From Deltaproteobacteria bacterium IMCC39146 (GTDB taxonomy: Bacteria; Desulfobacterota; Desulfuromonadia; Desulfuromonadales; BM103): a stretch of DNA of 64,000 nucleotides. The notes below the pieces were generated by a model, which was not told the origin of the DNA, searched no databases, and worked only from the letters and a program-made list of their open reading frames with translations. Location: the NCBI GenBank assembly GCA_030005635.1, contig JARUHP010000004.1:153330-217329 (forward strand). The letters are read 5' to 3'. Each line of letters starts with the position of its first letter. Position 1 is the first letter of the stretch. The translations under genes and the position numbers were made by a program. Below are positions 7,485 to 16,696 of this stretch, piece after piece.

Positions 7485-10472
7485 TCACACAAGAGGGTCC
7501 TTTTCATGAGACTGAACGGCCGGCAGCCTCAGCGTCACAGCCGTGCCCTTATCCGGAGCGCTTTGATAGACCACGCAACCGCCATGCCCCTCCATGATAT
7601 TTTTTATAATCGGAACACCCAGGCCAACGCCGAAGTTCTTGGTACTAAACATCGGCTCAAAGATGCGTGCCATAACCTCTTCACTCATCCCTACCCCAGT
7701 GTCACACACGTTAACTTCACATCGCCCATCGACAACCGTGGTGTTGATCTCCAGGGTTTTATCAGTAACAGAGATCTCCCCCATAGCCTGCAGGGCATTG
7801 GTAATCACATTCACAAGAACCCTGCGTAATCGTTCCTTATCGATCAAAACAAAAGCCTGAGAATTGAGTAACCAACGACAGTTAACGTCAGCAGGGAAAG
7901 TAAGTTCATCCAGTAGCTCTGCGAGCCATTCATCAATCGCAACAGCTTCTTTTTCAATTTTGCGTTGTCGGGAGAAATCAAGGAGATCGCTGATAATGCT
8001 ATCGCAACGTTCGACATTCCGCTCTGCCAGCTGCAGAGGCCTGGCAAGGTGAGAAAATTCATCCCCGTGCAAAGCATTCTTGAGGAGATAGAGGGAATTT
8101 GCAACGGTACCAAGGGGGTTACGTATTTCGTGGCTGACAGTTGCAGTCAATTGCCCCAGTACCGCGAGTCTTTCTTTCTGGACCAACGCCTGCTGGGCTA
8201 TCTCTAACTGTTCCGTCCGTTGCTTGACAAGGTCTTCCAGCTGAAAACGATAGCATTCCAGTTCATTCTCCGCTGCTTTCCGGTCTGAAACATCCTGAAC
8301 CATGGAGATAACACCGATGATCTCACCAGAGAGATCATGTACGGGGGTATTGTACCACTCACAAAGAATGGTGGCTCCCGACTTGGTCAGGTTGCCGTTG
8401 ACACTGTGAGCTGAAGTATCACCCGACAATAATTTGGGCCACAGGTCTCTTATTTCAGGGCGGAACTCTTCTTCAATAATGGTTTCGAATGGCGTGCGAC
8501 CAGTCATTTCCTCCTCGGTAAAACCAAAGATCGCTTCGGCCGCAGGATTCCACATATTAACCGTAAATTCCGGTGACCAGAAAATGCAGCCAATTGGCAT
8601 ACGATCAATGAGCAGAAGCAGGCTTTCATTCGCCTCCCGGAGTTTTTCGGCCGCTTCTTTGCGCTCAGAGATATCACGGACAGCGGCAATGATACGGCTC
8701 TGATTACCGATCATCGCTCTACGCAGGTTGACATCGGTCCAGAAAAGCTCTCCTGTCGCTTTACGTGAGTGCCATTCAAAAGTACAGCTGCCATGTTCTC
8801 TCGCGAGCTGCAATTTTAGTTTGGCCTCTTCCAGGCCATAAGGGCTCTCTCCCTGGATGAGCCCTTCAACACCGTCGACAAGAGCAGCCTCGTAAGTCGT
8901 GTCATACATATTCAGCATCGATTGATTCACATCCAGGACCTGCCCTGTTTCTGAGTCGTGGATAAAGATGGCATCGCTGGCCGCGTTAAAAATCTCCCTG
9001 TAATTCTGTTCACTGCGGCTTAAATCATCCAGCAGTTCCTTCTGCGCTGTAACATCAATCATAACCCCGAGCAGACGGACAGGACGATTATCCTCAACAA
9101 CCACTGTGACCAGATCGCGGATCCAGACAACCCGGCCATCAACAGCAAGCATGCGATATTCAAAGTCATGATCTTCATGCTTTTCAGACATAAACTGGCA
9201 GTAGGATTTCGCCTGAGCCAGATCCTCGGCATGCATCTTCTGCTCCCAGAAGGACTCTACTTCATACCAGTCCTGCAAGGGATAACCGAGAATGATTTCT
9301 GCCTGTTTACTGACAAACAGGAAACGAAATGAAGGGTACTCCATCTCCCAGACAATGCCATCGATCGAGTTGACCAGATCACGAAAACGTCGTTCATTGG
9401 TAACGATTGATTCCTCACGCATTTTGATCGCGTGAGTCATGCTCGCAATCTGGTTGGCAAGCTCATCGATCTCGACAAAGCCCGAGGGTCGAAAGTGGAA
9501 ATCATAATGGCCGTCCGCGATCAGGTTGGTGCGTTCACCCAACGCAATCAAAGGTATCATCAGGCGCCGAACATTGAAGAGAGCAATAAGGCTGGCAAGT
9601 AAGACAGCAACGGCCATAAAAAAGATAAGCAGGTTGCGCATATCATTGATCGGAGCCAGGACGACATGCATGTCGAGACCAACCCAGACAACCCAAGCCG
9701 AGGCCGGAACCCGGTTGACACTCTCAAGGGTATGCGATGACCCCTGTTTAAATTCCTGGGTCGACTCAACACCCTCCATGGCAGAAACAACAGCCGGATG
9801 ATTACCGAAATTAACCCGCTGCATGGCTTTTTCCGTAACATTGTGAGCGACCAGGGTGCCGCTCTGGTCAATGATCGAAACTTCAACACCGCCATTAGAG
9901 TATCTTTGCAGTAAGTTACCCAAACTGCTCAAACGGATATTCCCGAGCATGAAGCCACCCGTCATGGGCACACCAAGGGTCACCGACGGTTCGCCTGTCA
10001 CCAGGGAGACAAAAGTATTACTCCAGACCGGAGTCTTTAACTCTTCTCCTGAACGAAAGACCTGATGACCGGAAAAATCCAGGCCAATGTAGTCGTCACT
10101 TCGCGCCAGCAATTTTGGCAACACACCAAGGCTAACCACTCTATATTGATCATCAAGCAGGTAAATGGATTCAAAGAAACGGGAGTTACGAACCACGGTG
10201 GCAAGAAAATCATCGGCGCGGCCAGGCTGCAAGATCTCTTTCGTGGAAAGGACTTGCTCAACGTGGCGCAAGTCCGAACGGACTTCCAGAAGGAAGGAAT
10301 CCACCTCGTCAGCGATGTTTCTGGCTTGCGAAGCGTTGCGCTCACGCACACCATCAAGTTGATAGCTGGAAATCAGCTGAATATTAAACAGACCAAAGAC
10401 AAGGACAGGAACAGCGGCAACCAGCAGGAAGTTAACAGTTAAAGCGCGTTTCAGTGAGAATAACAAAGGCAT
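7485..10472 (-). CDS. membrane sensor histidine kinase with Cache, HAMP and three PAS domains
   Basis: The ATG at 10472 gives 995 residues. Order: transmembrane helix (about 10-35), extracytoplasmic Cache-like sensor (about 40-270), second helix (LLIFFMAVAVLLASLIALF), HAMP, three PAS/PAC modules (about 375-745), then HisKA and HATPase_c. The phospho-acceptor motif is TVSHEIRNPLG. The N box (NVITNALQAMG), G1 (CDTGVGMSEE) and G2 (GVGLGVPII) are all present, so the kinase looks functional. No receiver is attached; the stand-alone receiver encoded just upstream at 10553-10945 is the likely partner. The ligand is unknown. A start 30 bp further upstream is possible but would put polar residues before the first helix. 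Confidence 0.92.
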   Translation of the reverse strand: MPLLFSLKRALTVNFLLVAAVPVLVFGLFNIQLISSYQLDGVRERNASQARNIADEVDSFLLEVRSDLRHVEQVLSTKEILQPGRADDFLATVVRNSRFFESIYLLDDQYRVVSLGVLPKLLARSDDYIGLDFSGHQVFRSGEELKTPVWSNTFVSLVTGEPSVTLGVPMTGGFMLGNIRLSSLGNLLQRYSNGGVEVSIIDQSGTLVAHNVTEKAMQRVNFGNHPAVVSAMEGVESTQEFKQGSSHTLESVNRVPASAWVVWVGLDMHVVLAPINDMRNLLIFFMAVAVLLASLIALFNVRRLMIPLIALGERTNLIADGHYDFHFRPSGFVEIDELANQIASMTHAIKMREESIVTNERRFRDLVNSIDGIVWEMEYPSFRFLFVSKQAEIILGYPLQDWYEVESFWEQKMHAEDLAQAKSYCQFMSEKHEDHDFEYRMLAVDGRVVWIRDLVTVVVEDNRPVRLLGVMIDVTAQKELLDDLSRSEQNYREIFNAASDAIFIHDSETGQVLDVNQSMLNMYDTTYEAALVDGVEGLIQGESPYGLEEAKLKLQLAREHGSCTFEWHSRKATGELFWTDVNLRRAMIGNQSRIIAAVRDISERKEAAEKLREANESLLLLIDRMPIGCIFWSPEFTVNMWNPAAEAIFGFTEEEMTGRTPFETIIEEEFRPEIRDLWPKLLSGDTSAHSVNGNLTKSGATILCEWYNTPVHDLSGEIIGVISMVQDVSDRKAAENELECYRFQLEDLVKQRTEQLEIAQQALVQKERLAVLGQLTATVSHEIRNPLGTVANSLYLLKNALHGDEFSHLARPLQLAERNVERCDSIISDLLDFSRQRKIEKEAVAIDEWLAELLDELTFPADVNCRWLLNSQAFVLIDKERLRRVLVNVITNALQAMGEISVTDKTLEINTTVVDGRCEVNVCDTGVGMSEEVMARIFEPMFSTKNFGVGLGVPIIKNIMEGHGGCVVYQSAPDKGTAVTLRLPAVQSHEKDPLV

Positions 10473-10552
10473 GTTCGTTGATGGGCCCGCCTGCCAGAAC
10501 AAGGAAAGCGCCTGCAGAAAGCTAAGGATTGCAGACGCTTGTCAATAATCAA

Positions 10553-10945
10553 TTAATGTTTAACAACCGGTGGAGAATCGTTCTGAAGCTTGTCAATAAA
10601 GCCGAACATCTCTTTCAAACGAAAGGGTTTGCGCAGGACATCGATGGCACCTGCCTGACGAGCGGTATCGAGCAGAGCCGCTTCACTGAACCCCGTCATC
10701 ATGACAATCTTGGCCGAAGGACAAAAACTCCGGATCGCGGTAAGGCTTTCCACGCCATTTTTACCGGGAAGCTTGATATCCATAAAAGCGATATCGTAGC
10801 AGAGGCTACGAAATTTACGAATGGCCTCCTCGCCTGTACGTGCTATGTCAACCTGACAGTCACGAATACCCAGAGCAATCATCAGACTCTCCGCAAAATC
10901 GGGATCGTCTTCAACAATCAGCACTTTTAAATTTTTATCGGACAT
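10553..10945 (-). CDS. stand-alone response regulator receiver protein
   Basis: A single CheY-like receiver of 130 residues with no output domain. The acidic pocket is VEDDPDF, the phospho-acceptor aspartate is in AFMDIKLPGKNG, the switch threonine in MMTGFSE, and the conserved lysine in LRKPFR. AAGGAG lies 5 nt before the ATG at 10945. It precedes the histidine kinase gene on the same strand with an 80-bp gap, so the two probably form a two-component pair. Output would be through protein contact or a phosphorelay. Confidence 0.88.
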   Translation of the reverse strand: MSDKNLKVLIVEDDPDFAESLMIALGIRDCQVDIARTGEEAIRKFRSLCYDIAFMDIKLPGKNGVESLTAIRSFCPSAKIVMMTGFSEAALLDTARQAGAIDVLRKPFRLKEMFGFIDKLQNDSPPVVKH

Positions 10946-11291
10946 CAAGCTCCTTGTAAGCATCTATTTATTAGCGTTATTTATATCACAGAAGAAGTCA
11001 ATCCGCTACCAAGGCGATTGATTAATATGGAAGAAAAGTCGAGATCTTGAGTATTTAGCAAGGAAAAGTCGGACGGCACTGTCTGTTCGACTTTTAAACT
11101 GTTACCGCGACCTTGTACGAATGATCAACGACGCCGGCATCATGTCTTACTGCTGTATACATGGTTTGGCTTTTGCACCTGAACCGACTAAAAAACTTCA
11201 TAGTCGTTGTCGAGAGAGTCCTTGCCGCTGGCCTGCTCAACAACAAAACTCAACGTCAAGGACCGCCTGAATGGTGTCTGGGATTTCATAA
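10946..11291. other. intergenic region with one hairpin
   Basis: No gene is supported. An 11-bp stem with one wobble pair occurs at 11064-11095 (AAAAGTCGGAC pairing with GTTCGACTTTT). It may be a terminator for the LivK-like gene on the minus strand. A lone GTATACA half-site lies at 11155 but lacks the second arm. Confidence 0.5.
11064..11095 (-). terminator. possible terminator hairpin after the LivK-like gene
   Basis: An 11-bp stem is followed by TTTTCCTT on the minus strand. It lies about 200 bp beyond the stop of the substrate-binding lipoprotein, so its assignment is uncertain. Confidence 0.45.
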
Positions 11292-12425
11292 TTAATCGAC
11301 GACCTTGAACTGACCCTCTTCAACAACAGTCAGGAAGAGCTTTCTTTCAACATCTCCATAGCTGTCGAGAGTCATCTCCGATTGCAGGCCGGGGAATTGA
11401 CGCACATCAAGGAGGGCTTTCTTCAGGCTGGTTGCATCTGTGCTTTTTGACAAGCCGGCAAAAAGGTAGGAAACCGCGTCGTATGAGAGAACAGTCGCAA
11501 AAGAAGGTGCGTAGCCGAAACGCCAGGTAAACTTTTCTTTGAATGCCAGGTAACGGGGGTTCTGATTGTTGGGGTTAAAACTGTGGAAAGATTGCATGCC
11601 ATTAACGGCTCGGCCCCCGAAACTCAACAAATCTGTAGTCGAAGCCCACTCCGCAGAGAAGAGCGCGACCGGACTTTCAAGTTTGCGGATCTGCTGAGCT
11701 AAAAGGGCGGTATCAATGGCGCTGCTGAGTAACAGGACTCCATCGGGGTCTGCTTGCAGAATCTGTTTGGCAATCGGCAGAAAGTGAGCTTCAGGTTTTG
11801 AGGTGAACGTCTCCACAGCAACGACCTGACCGCCATGCCCTTCGAAAGCTTCTGTAAAACTGTTCACCCAGGTTTCTGTAAAAGCCCGATTTGAAAGGTC
11901 GTAAACAACGGCAAAGCGTTTAAGATTCATTTCGAGCGTGACATAAGACGCCAGCTGTTGAGCGTTCTTACTGACAGGAGCCGTGACTCGCAGGAAATAA
12001 TCGTCAAGACTGGACAATTGATCGGTTTTTGCCGTCGGGCTGATCATGACAACCTTGCTGGCGTTAACCAGGGGCTGTGCCTCAACCGCCATCGAGCTGG
12101 TCAAAGGTCCGATAATGGCGACGACCTGTTGATCAATCAGCTCATTAACTGCCCGCTTGAGAGCTTCGACATTTTGTTGGTCGTCTCTCGTCACCAGCTC
12201 AAGCTTACGGCCTGAGATTCCGCCCGCCAGGTTCTGTTCTTCGACAGCGAGAGTTACGGCATCTCGTCCAGCAACACCCAGGTCAGCGACACGCCCTGTT
12301 AAGCCAGCGACAAAACCGATTTTGAGAGGAGCTTCTTCAGTACATGAAACGAGGGGCAGGCAGACAAAGACGAGCAGCGCTGCCACAGACAAGCGTCTTA
12401 AGTATGAAAACCTTCTATCAGCCAT
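11292..12425 (-). CDS. LivK-like periplasmic substrate-binding lipoprotein (orphan)
   Basis: The 377-residue product belongs to the type I periplasmic binding proteins of branched-chain amino acid ABC importers. It has a signal peptide with lipobox LPLVSC, then KIGFVAGLTGRVADLG, the usual first strand and loop. The domain continues with AIIGPLTSSMAVEAQP and SPTAKTDQLS. No permease or ATPase genes are adjacent, so it may serve a distant transporter or act as a sensor. The ATG at 12425 has GGGGGAG upstream; a longer frame exists but lacks a signal-like N-terminus. Ligand unknown. Confidence 0.85.
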   Translation of the reverse strand: MADRRFSYLRRLSVAALLVFVCLPLVSCTEEAPLKIGFVAGLTGRVADLGVAGRDAVTLAVEEQNLAGGISGRKLELVTRDDQQNVEALKRAVNELIDQQVVAIIGPLTSSMAVEAQPLVNASKVVMISPTAKTDQLSSLDDYFLRVTAPVSKNAQQLASYVTLEMNLKRFAVVYDLSNRAFTETWVNSFTEAFEGHGGQVVAVETFTSKPEAHFLPIAKQILQADPDGVLLLSSAIDTALLAQQIRKLESPVALFSAEWASTTDLLSFGGRAVNGMQSFHSFNPNNQNPRYLAFKEKFTWRFGYAPSFATVLSYDAVSYLFAGLSKSTDATSLKKALLDVRQFPGLQSEMTLDSYGDVERKLFLTVVEEGQFKVVD

Positions 12426-12509
12426 TGCACAGTCTCCCCCGTTCAGAAAGTGAATTACGGTAAAGAACAAAAGTTGCCCAGGCCGTTCATAAAATATGAG
12501 ATATAACTC

Positions 12510-12740
12510 TCACACATTGACACAGAGCGGCAGGTTCAAGCCCAGCAAAGTCTCAGAATGGCCAAGGAATAGGTAACACCCTGACTCCAGGTTATCGACC
12601 AGCTTTGACAACAACCTTTCCTGGGTTGGCCGATCGAAGTAAATAATGACGTGCCTGCAAAAAACGAGATCAAACGCATCACGGAAGCCAAAAGCATCAT
12701 CCATACTGTTGCTTCCCTCATAATGCAAGCAGAACGAAGG
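12510..12740 (-). pseudogene. cheR remnant (C-terminal fragment of chemotaxis methyltransferase)
   Basis: About 75 residues match only the C-terminal part of CheR: DAFDLVFCRHVIIYFD, then TQERLLSKLVDNLE, then GCYLFLGHSETLLGL. In CheR the first segment is the S-adenosylmethionine-domain strand followed by the conserved tyrosine region. The N-terminal helical domain and the SAM-binding GxG loop are missing; an in-frame TGA lies a few codons upstream and no good start or ribosome site is seen. It is read as a decayed gene, not a small protein. No other chemotaxis genes are nearby. Confidence 0.75.
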
Positions 12741-13102
12741 TCGAATATATCACAACATCTGATGTAAACAAGACAACACTAACTGATTAAAATACTTGAG
12801 AGACAATCACTGCAAACGACGTTGTGCCAACGAAGAACATTAGTAAGGGAGCCCGGGCATGACGGGTCTTTCTCCACGAACTCTGCGCCTGTGTGAGGCC
12901 GATCGCGTACTTTTCCGGTTTAAAGATTTCGTTTAGTCAGCCACATGAAACATTTAAGTAACAGTTTACTGGAGCGAAGGAGATAACCAGATGTTTTTAA
13001 AGGCATCAGACCAGACAGACTTTCCAAGGTTGATATGCTGTGATAGGTTAAAAACTTGTTATTGATATTTATTGTAATTTTAACTTGGAGGGACCACTCA
13101 TC
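12741..13102. other. intergenic region, AT-rich, with a dispersed repeat copy
   Basis: No gene found. The stretch 12965-12988 recurs with two mismatches at 38178-38201. Just before 13103 the sequence is AT-rich and probably holds the promoter of the secreted protein-comEC pair, but no confident boxes can be named. Confidence 0.5.
12965..12988. repeat. 24-bp dispersed repeat, copy A
   Basis: The 24-bp segment beginning TTTACTGGAGCGAA and ending AGATAACC is identical to 38178-38201 except for two central bases (GG here, AC there). Both copies are intergenic. Confidence 0.7.
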
Positions 13103-14248
13103 ATGCAACGATACGGAGCTATGAGAGCTTTAGCGCGCCACTTCTTTTTCTTGCTTTTTCTGACCTTTACGGCCTTGCCGGGATACGCCCAGGAGCTGAC
13201 CCAGCGGGACTGGATGATCGCTCTGGTCGATGCCTCCGGGTGGTCATACGGCCTTCCGGACGAGCCGCAGGACCCAGACTACATCAACATTCTGACCGGC
13301 AACAGAGAGTTTCGATTTGAAGCAGAAGACGTTTTCTCAAAAGACGAAGACAATGTCTCAATCATTTCGTTTAAAAACTTTGGCTCTTTCAGTGGCCAAA
13401 GCTGGCTTCACGGTACGAGAGAACCGACCAGAGTGCACTTGAGATTCAATCTCCCTGTCAGTGGTGAATATTTGATCAAAGCTCACCTTCGTCAGGAAGG
13501 CCATCTTTTCAACATTGCCGGAGAGCAGATCGCTGCCGATGCTGAAAACGAGTTTACAGAAGTGAAGCTTGGCAGCTTTGAGCTGCAAAGTGGAGCACAG
13601 GAGATTCTGGTCACCTTACCTCCCAACGGCTCTATCGACTATATCTCTCTGAAGGCTCCGAACTTGGCAGCCATCACTCCTGACCGTGGCTGGCAGCCTG
13701 ACGAACCCTTAAGCTGGCAGGTTCTACAAACCACTTTGTTGCAGGCCTGGCAACTGGCTGATCTTTTCCCCGCTGCCCCCAAGCCATTGGTTATCGAGGC
13801 AGAAGACCTGAAACAGAGTGAGGTCAAGGTCGTTGACATTCCACACCTTGGTCAACCAAGTGGAGGAAAATGGCTGAGAGCAGGGCCACTTCCAGCCGAG
13901 GTCCGTTTCCCGATAACACTCAAGGAGAGTGGCTTCTTCGACCTCTCCCTGCGCGCCATGGGCAACCCGATCTACATTTCAATCGGTGACCATCAGAAGC
14001 TGCTCCTTGAAGCAAAACCCTATCTGGACAACGTCACCTTCAAATCGCTCTTCCTCTTCGCCGGTGAGAGCCACATCACTCTAAAGCTACCCCCCGGCGG
14101 AGGCGTTGATCAGCTCCGTCTGACAGGCCGTCAAATCGACGCCACTCGTGCCAACACCCTGCTCGATTTTGAACAGAAAGAAAAACCCAGGGCACGGGAT
14201 CTCGACTCCCTCGCAACAATTCTGGCAGCATTCGGCATCGAGCGTTAA
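13103..14248 (+). CDS. secreted protein with two jelly-roll/CBM-like repeats, unknown function
   Basis: The ATG at 13103 follows GGAGGGA and opens a signal peptide with probable cleavage after GYAQ. The mature protein (about 355 residues) appears to hold two copies of one beta-rich module. Each starts with an acidic EAED motif (RFEAEDVF near residue 75; VIEAEDLK near 230), has a GQ/GGxWL segment, and ends in a LxLPPxGxxDxxxL pattern. This layout resembles CBM6/CBM35-type carbohydrate-binding modules, by inference only. comEC begins 3 nt after its stop, so the two are co-transcribed. Confidence 0.7.
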   Translation: MQRYGAMRALARHFFFLLFLTFTALPGYAQELTQRDWMIALVDASGWSYGLPDEPQDPDYINILTGNREFRFEAEDVFSKDEDNVSIISFKNFGSFSGQSWLHGTREPTRVHLRFNLPVSGEYLIKAHLRQEGHLFNIAGEQIAADAENEFTEVKLGSFELQSGAQEILVTLPPNGSIDYISLKAPNLAAITPDRGWQPDEPLSWQVLQTTLLQAWQLADLFPAAPKPLVIEAEDLKQSEVKVVDIPHLGQPSGGKWLRAGPLPAEVRFPITLKESGFFDLSLRAMGNPIYISIGDHQKLLLEAKPYLDNVTFKSLFLFAGESHITLKLPPGGGVDQLRLTGRQIDATRANTLLDFEQKEKPRARDLDSLATILAAFGIER

Positions 14249-14251
14249 GTC

Positions 14252-16636
14252 TTGACTGTCATAGTGCTGCTGGCCGCATATGCGACCGGTATCGGCTTGA
14301 CGTGCGTTATTGCGCCTTGGGACACAACCGGTTACGCCTTAGCTTCAGGGCTCTTACTCCTGGCATGGATGCCTTTCCGTTGTTCAAGATGGGGTTGGCT
14401 CCCCGTTACGATCCTGCTCTGTCTTGGCGGATTCATGCAGGCCTCTCTGGCTCTTAAAGCTCCTGTCGTCCACAACCATATCAGCCGGTTCGCCGACAAA
14501 CCTGCGGCTGTTATAGAAGGCAGGATTCTCACTTCTGAGAAAAGGACGAACGGAGGATATCGCCTGTTGACAGACGTTCAGCAGGTTCTGAAGGGCAGAA
14601 CGGCAGCCAAAGCAACCGGCAGACTTCTGCTTTACATCAAAGGAGGAGAGTTACAGGCCCGCCCCGGGCAGATTATTCGATGGAGGTCAAGTTTGCGGCA
14701 ACCATCGCGTTTCGGCAACCCGGGAGAGTTCAACTATCCGCTGTATCTCGCAGCGCGCGGTATTTACGTCACCTCCTTTCTTAATCGTGCTGAGGATCTG
14801 ACGGTTCTGGCAAACCATCCCGCAACAGAGAACTCTTATCTGGAGAACTGGCGGCACAGTCTTGCAACGCATATCAAAGAGGTTGTGCCGAACGACGCCG
14901 CAGGGTTCCTGCAATCTCTTCTGCTTGGCTGGCGGGGAGGAATCAGCGTCGAACAGCGCCAGCTCCTTTCCAAAAGCGGTGTCGCACACCTGTTCGCAAT
15001 CTCCGGGCTCCACTTCGGTCTTCTGGCCCTGCTCTTATACCAACTCGGCAAATGGCTTTACACACGCAGTCAACGTCTGGTGCTCTGGTGCCCACCCCAG
15101 CGCATTGTTCCGGTTTTGCTGATCGTTCCGCTTGCAGTCTACCTGTTGCTGACCGGCAACGCATGGGCGACTCAACGCGCTTTCTTGATGGCAACCACAG
15201 TCGCCTTGCTCTTTGCCAGAGGGCGGCGCACACATCCCTGCATCCTTCTGGCAACAGTGGCCTTCTGCTTGTTGCTATGCAACCCCCTGGCGCTCTTTCA
15301 ACCAGGCTTTCAACTCTCATTTTCAGGTGTCGCGGGAATTCTCATCTGGCTTCCTCACTGGCAGAGAAAGACAGCAGATTATGCCAAACTGGTGCGCTGG
15401 CCATTAACGCTGATCATGACAACGATCGCAGCGACTCTTGCCACCGCCCCCGTAAGCTTGTGGCATTTCCATCAGTTCAGCCCGGCCGGGTTATTGACCA
15501 ACCTTTTTGCCATTCCGTTAATTGCCTGGGGAGCTGTGCCACTGGGCTTGCTCAGCCTGGCAACGCTGCCCTTCTCCGATCTCCTCGCCGATACCGGCCT
15601 ATTGGTCGCCTCCAAGTTGGTAACTCTGGCGATAAAGATCGTCACCACCATCAGCCAATGGCCTGGCTTGACGGCAATACCCTGCTACCTAACGCTCTCC
15701 ACCCTGATTCTGCTGATCGGCCTACTGATGATCTGCTTGCCCTTCGGCAGACAAAGAACCCACTGGCTGACCCGCAGCGCTCTTCTCGTAGCAACCGTAA
15801 CGGCAGCCTGGGTAACGCAACCGCAGATTGCCGAACTACAGGTGACTGCGATCAGTGTCGGTCAGGGTGATGCGACCCTTGTCTCTCTGGCAGGTTCTCA
15901 CTACCTGGTGGACGGTGGCGGTCTGCCGGGGTCATCAATCGACCCCGGAGAGCAGCTGGTGGGTCCTGCCCTCGGCCGAATGGGCGTCAGGCAATTGGCA
16001 GGAGTCATTCTTACGCATAATCATCCTGACCACACATCGGGACTAACCTACGTCGTGCAACGTTTCCCGGTCGCAAAAATTTATCTGGCCGCCGAGATCA
16101 GCGACCTTGCACCGGAGTTGCAGCAAGCGCTTCACGATAAAGAAGTGCCCATAGAACGTCTCAGCAAAGGATGGACCCATCTGATGAATGATGAGCATAG
16201 GGGTTTCAGCCTCTTTACCCCGGCACAGAGGTCACGTGACAAAAATGAACGCTCTGTTGCCGTTTTCGCAGGCAGACATGGTCAAGGAGCCTTACTGACC
16301 GCAGACCTCTTCGGCGCAGGCTTGTCACAGCTTGCGGAAGAGGGTCTGCCTGGCCGAGTCACCCTTTTAAAAATGTCGCATCACGGCAGTCGTCACGCAG
16401 AACCGCTGCGCTACCTGGAGTGGTTGAAGCCCACAACGGTTTTTGTCTCAGCAGGACGTGGCAACCCTTATGGTTTCCCCCATCAGCAGACACTGGAGGC
16501 CTGCGACAGGCAGCAGGTTGAGGTCTTTAGAACTGACACGCAAGGGATGCTGCAATTCAGTATTGTCAATGATCGCTGGCATAGCACGACTGTAAAAGAG
16601 GATGGTCGGGTCAAGGGAAAACCCCGACAGGGATAA
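14252..16636 (+). CDS. comEC: ComEC/Rec2 family DNA-uptake channel
   Basis: The 794-residue protein has the full ComEC plan: N-terminal membrane helices with a DUF4131 region (to about 220), the Competence membrane domain (about 225-500; SGVAHLFAISGLHFG), then a C-terminal metallo-beta-lactamase-like domain. Metal-binding motifs are HNHPDHTSGL near residue 590 and SHHGSRHAEP near 710. ComEC conducts single-stranded DNA across the inner membrane in transformation. The start is TTG at 14252, 3 nt after the previous stop, so translation is likely coupled. The gene is intact, but other competence genes are not in the window. Confidence 0.92.
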   Translation: MTVIVLLAAYATGIGLTCVIAPWDTTGYALASGLLLLAWMPFRCSRWGWLPVTILLCLGGFMQASLALKAPVVHNHISRFADKPAAVIEGRILTSEKRTNGGYRLLTDVQQVLKGRTAAKATGRLLLYIKGGELQARPGQIIRWRSSLRQPSRFGNPGEFNYPLYLAARGIYVTSFLNRAEDLTVLANHPATENSYLENWRHSLATHIKEVVPNDAAGFLQSLLLGWRGGISVEQRQLLSKSGVAHLFAISGLHFGLLALLLYQLGKWLYTRSQRLVLWCPPQRIVPVLLIVPLAVYLLLTGNAWATQRAFLMATTVALLFARGRRTHPCILLATVAFCLLLCNPLALFQPGFQLSFSGVAGILIWLPHWQRKTADYAKLVRWPLTLIMTTIAATLATAPVSLWHFHQFSPAGLLTNLFAIPLIAWGAVPLGLLSLATLPFSDLLADTGLLVASKLVTLAIKIVTTISQWPGLTAIPCYLTLSTLILLIGLLMICLPFGRQRTHWLTRSALLVATVTAAWVTQPQIAELQVTAISVGQGDATLVSLAGSHYLVDGGGLPGSSIDPGEQLVGPALGRMGVRQLAGVILTHNHPDHTSGLTYVVQRFPVAKIYLAAEISDLAPELQQALHDKEVPIERLSKGWTHLMNDEHRGFSLFTPAQRSRDKNERSVAVFAGRHGQGALLTADLFGAGLSQLAEEGLPGRVTLLKMSHHGSRHAEPLRYLEWLKPTTVFVSAGRGNPYGFPHQQTLEACDRQQVEVFRTDTQGMLQFSIVNDRWHSTTVKEDGRVKGKPRQG

Positions 16637-16696
16637 TAATTGACTCATTTCAAGGAGTTTGCTAGTTTGGAACGCTAATCAACGAAGGGCTAAAGT

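Noticed and set aside
11149..11161. GTATACA sequence in the gap upstream of the receiver gene
   Set aside because: Only one half-site matches the TCA operator (the other arm agrees at 3 of 7 bases), and its neighbours are not metabolic genes.
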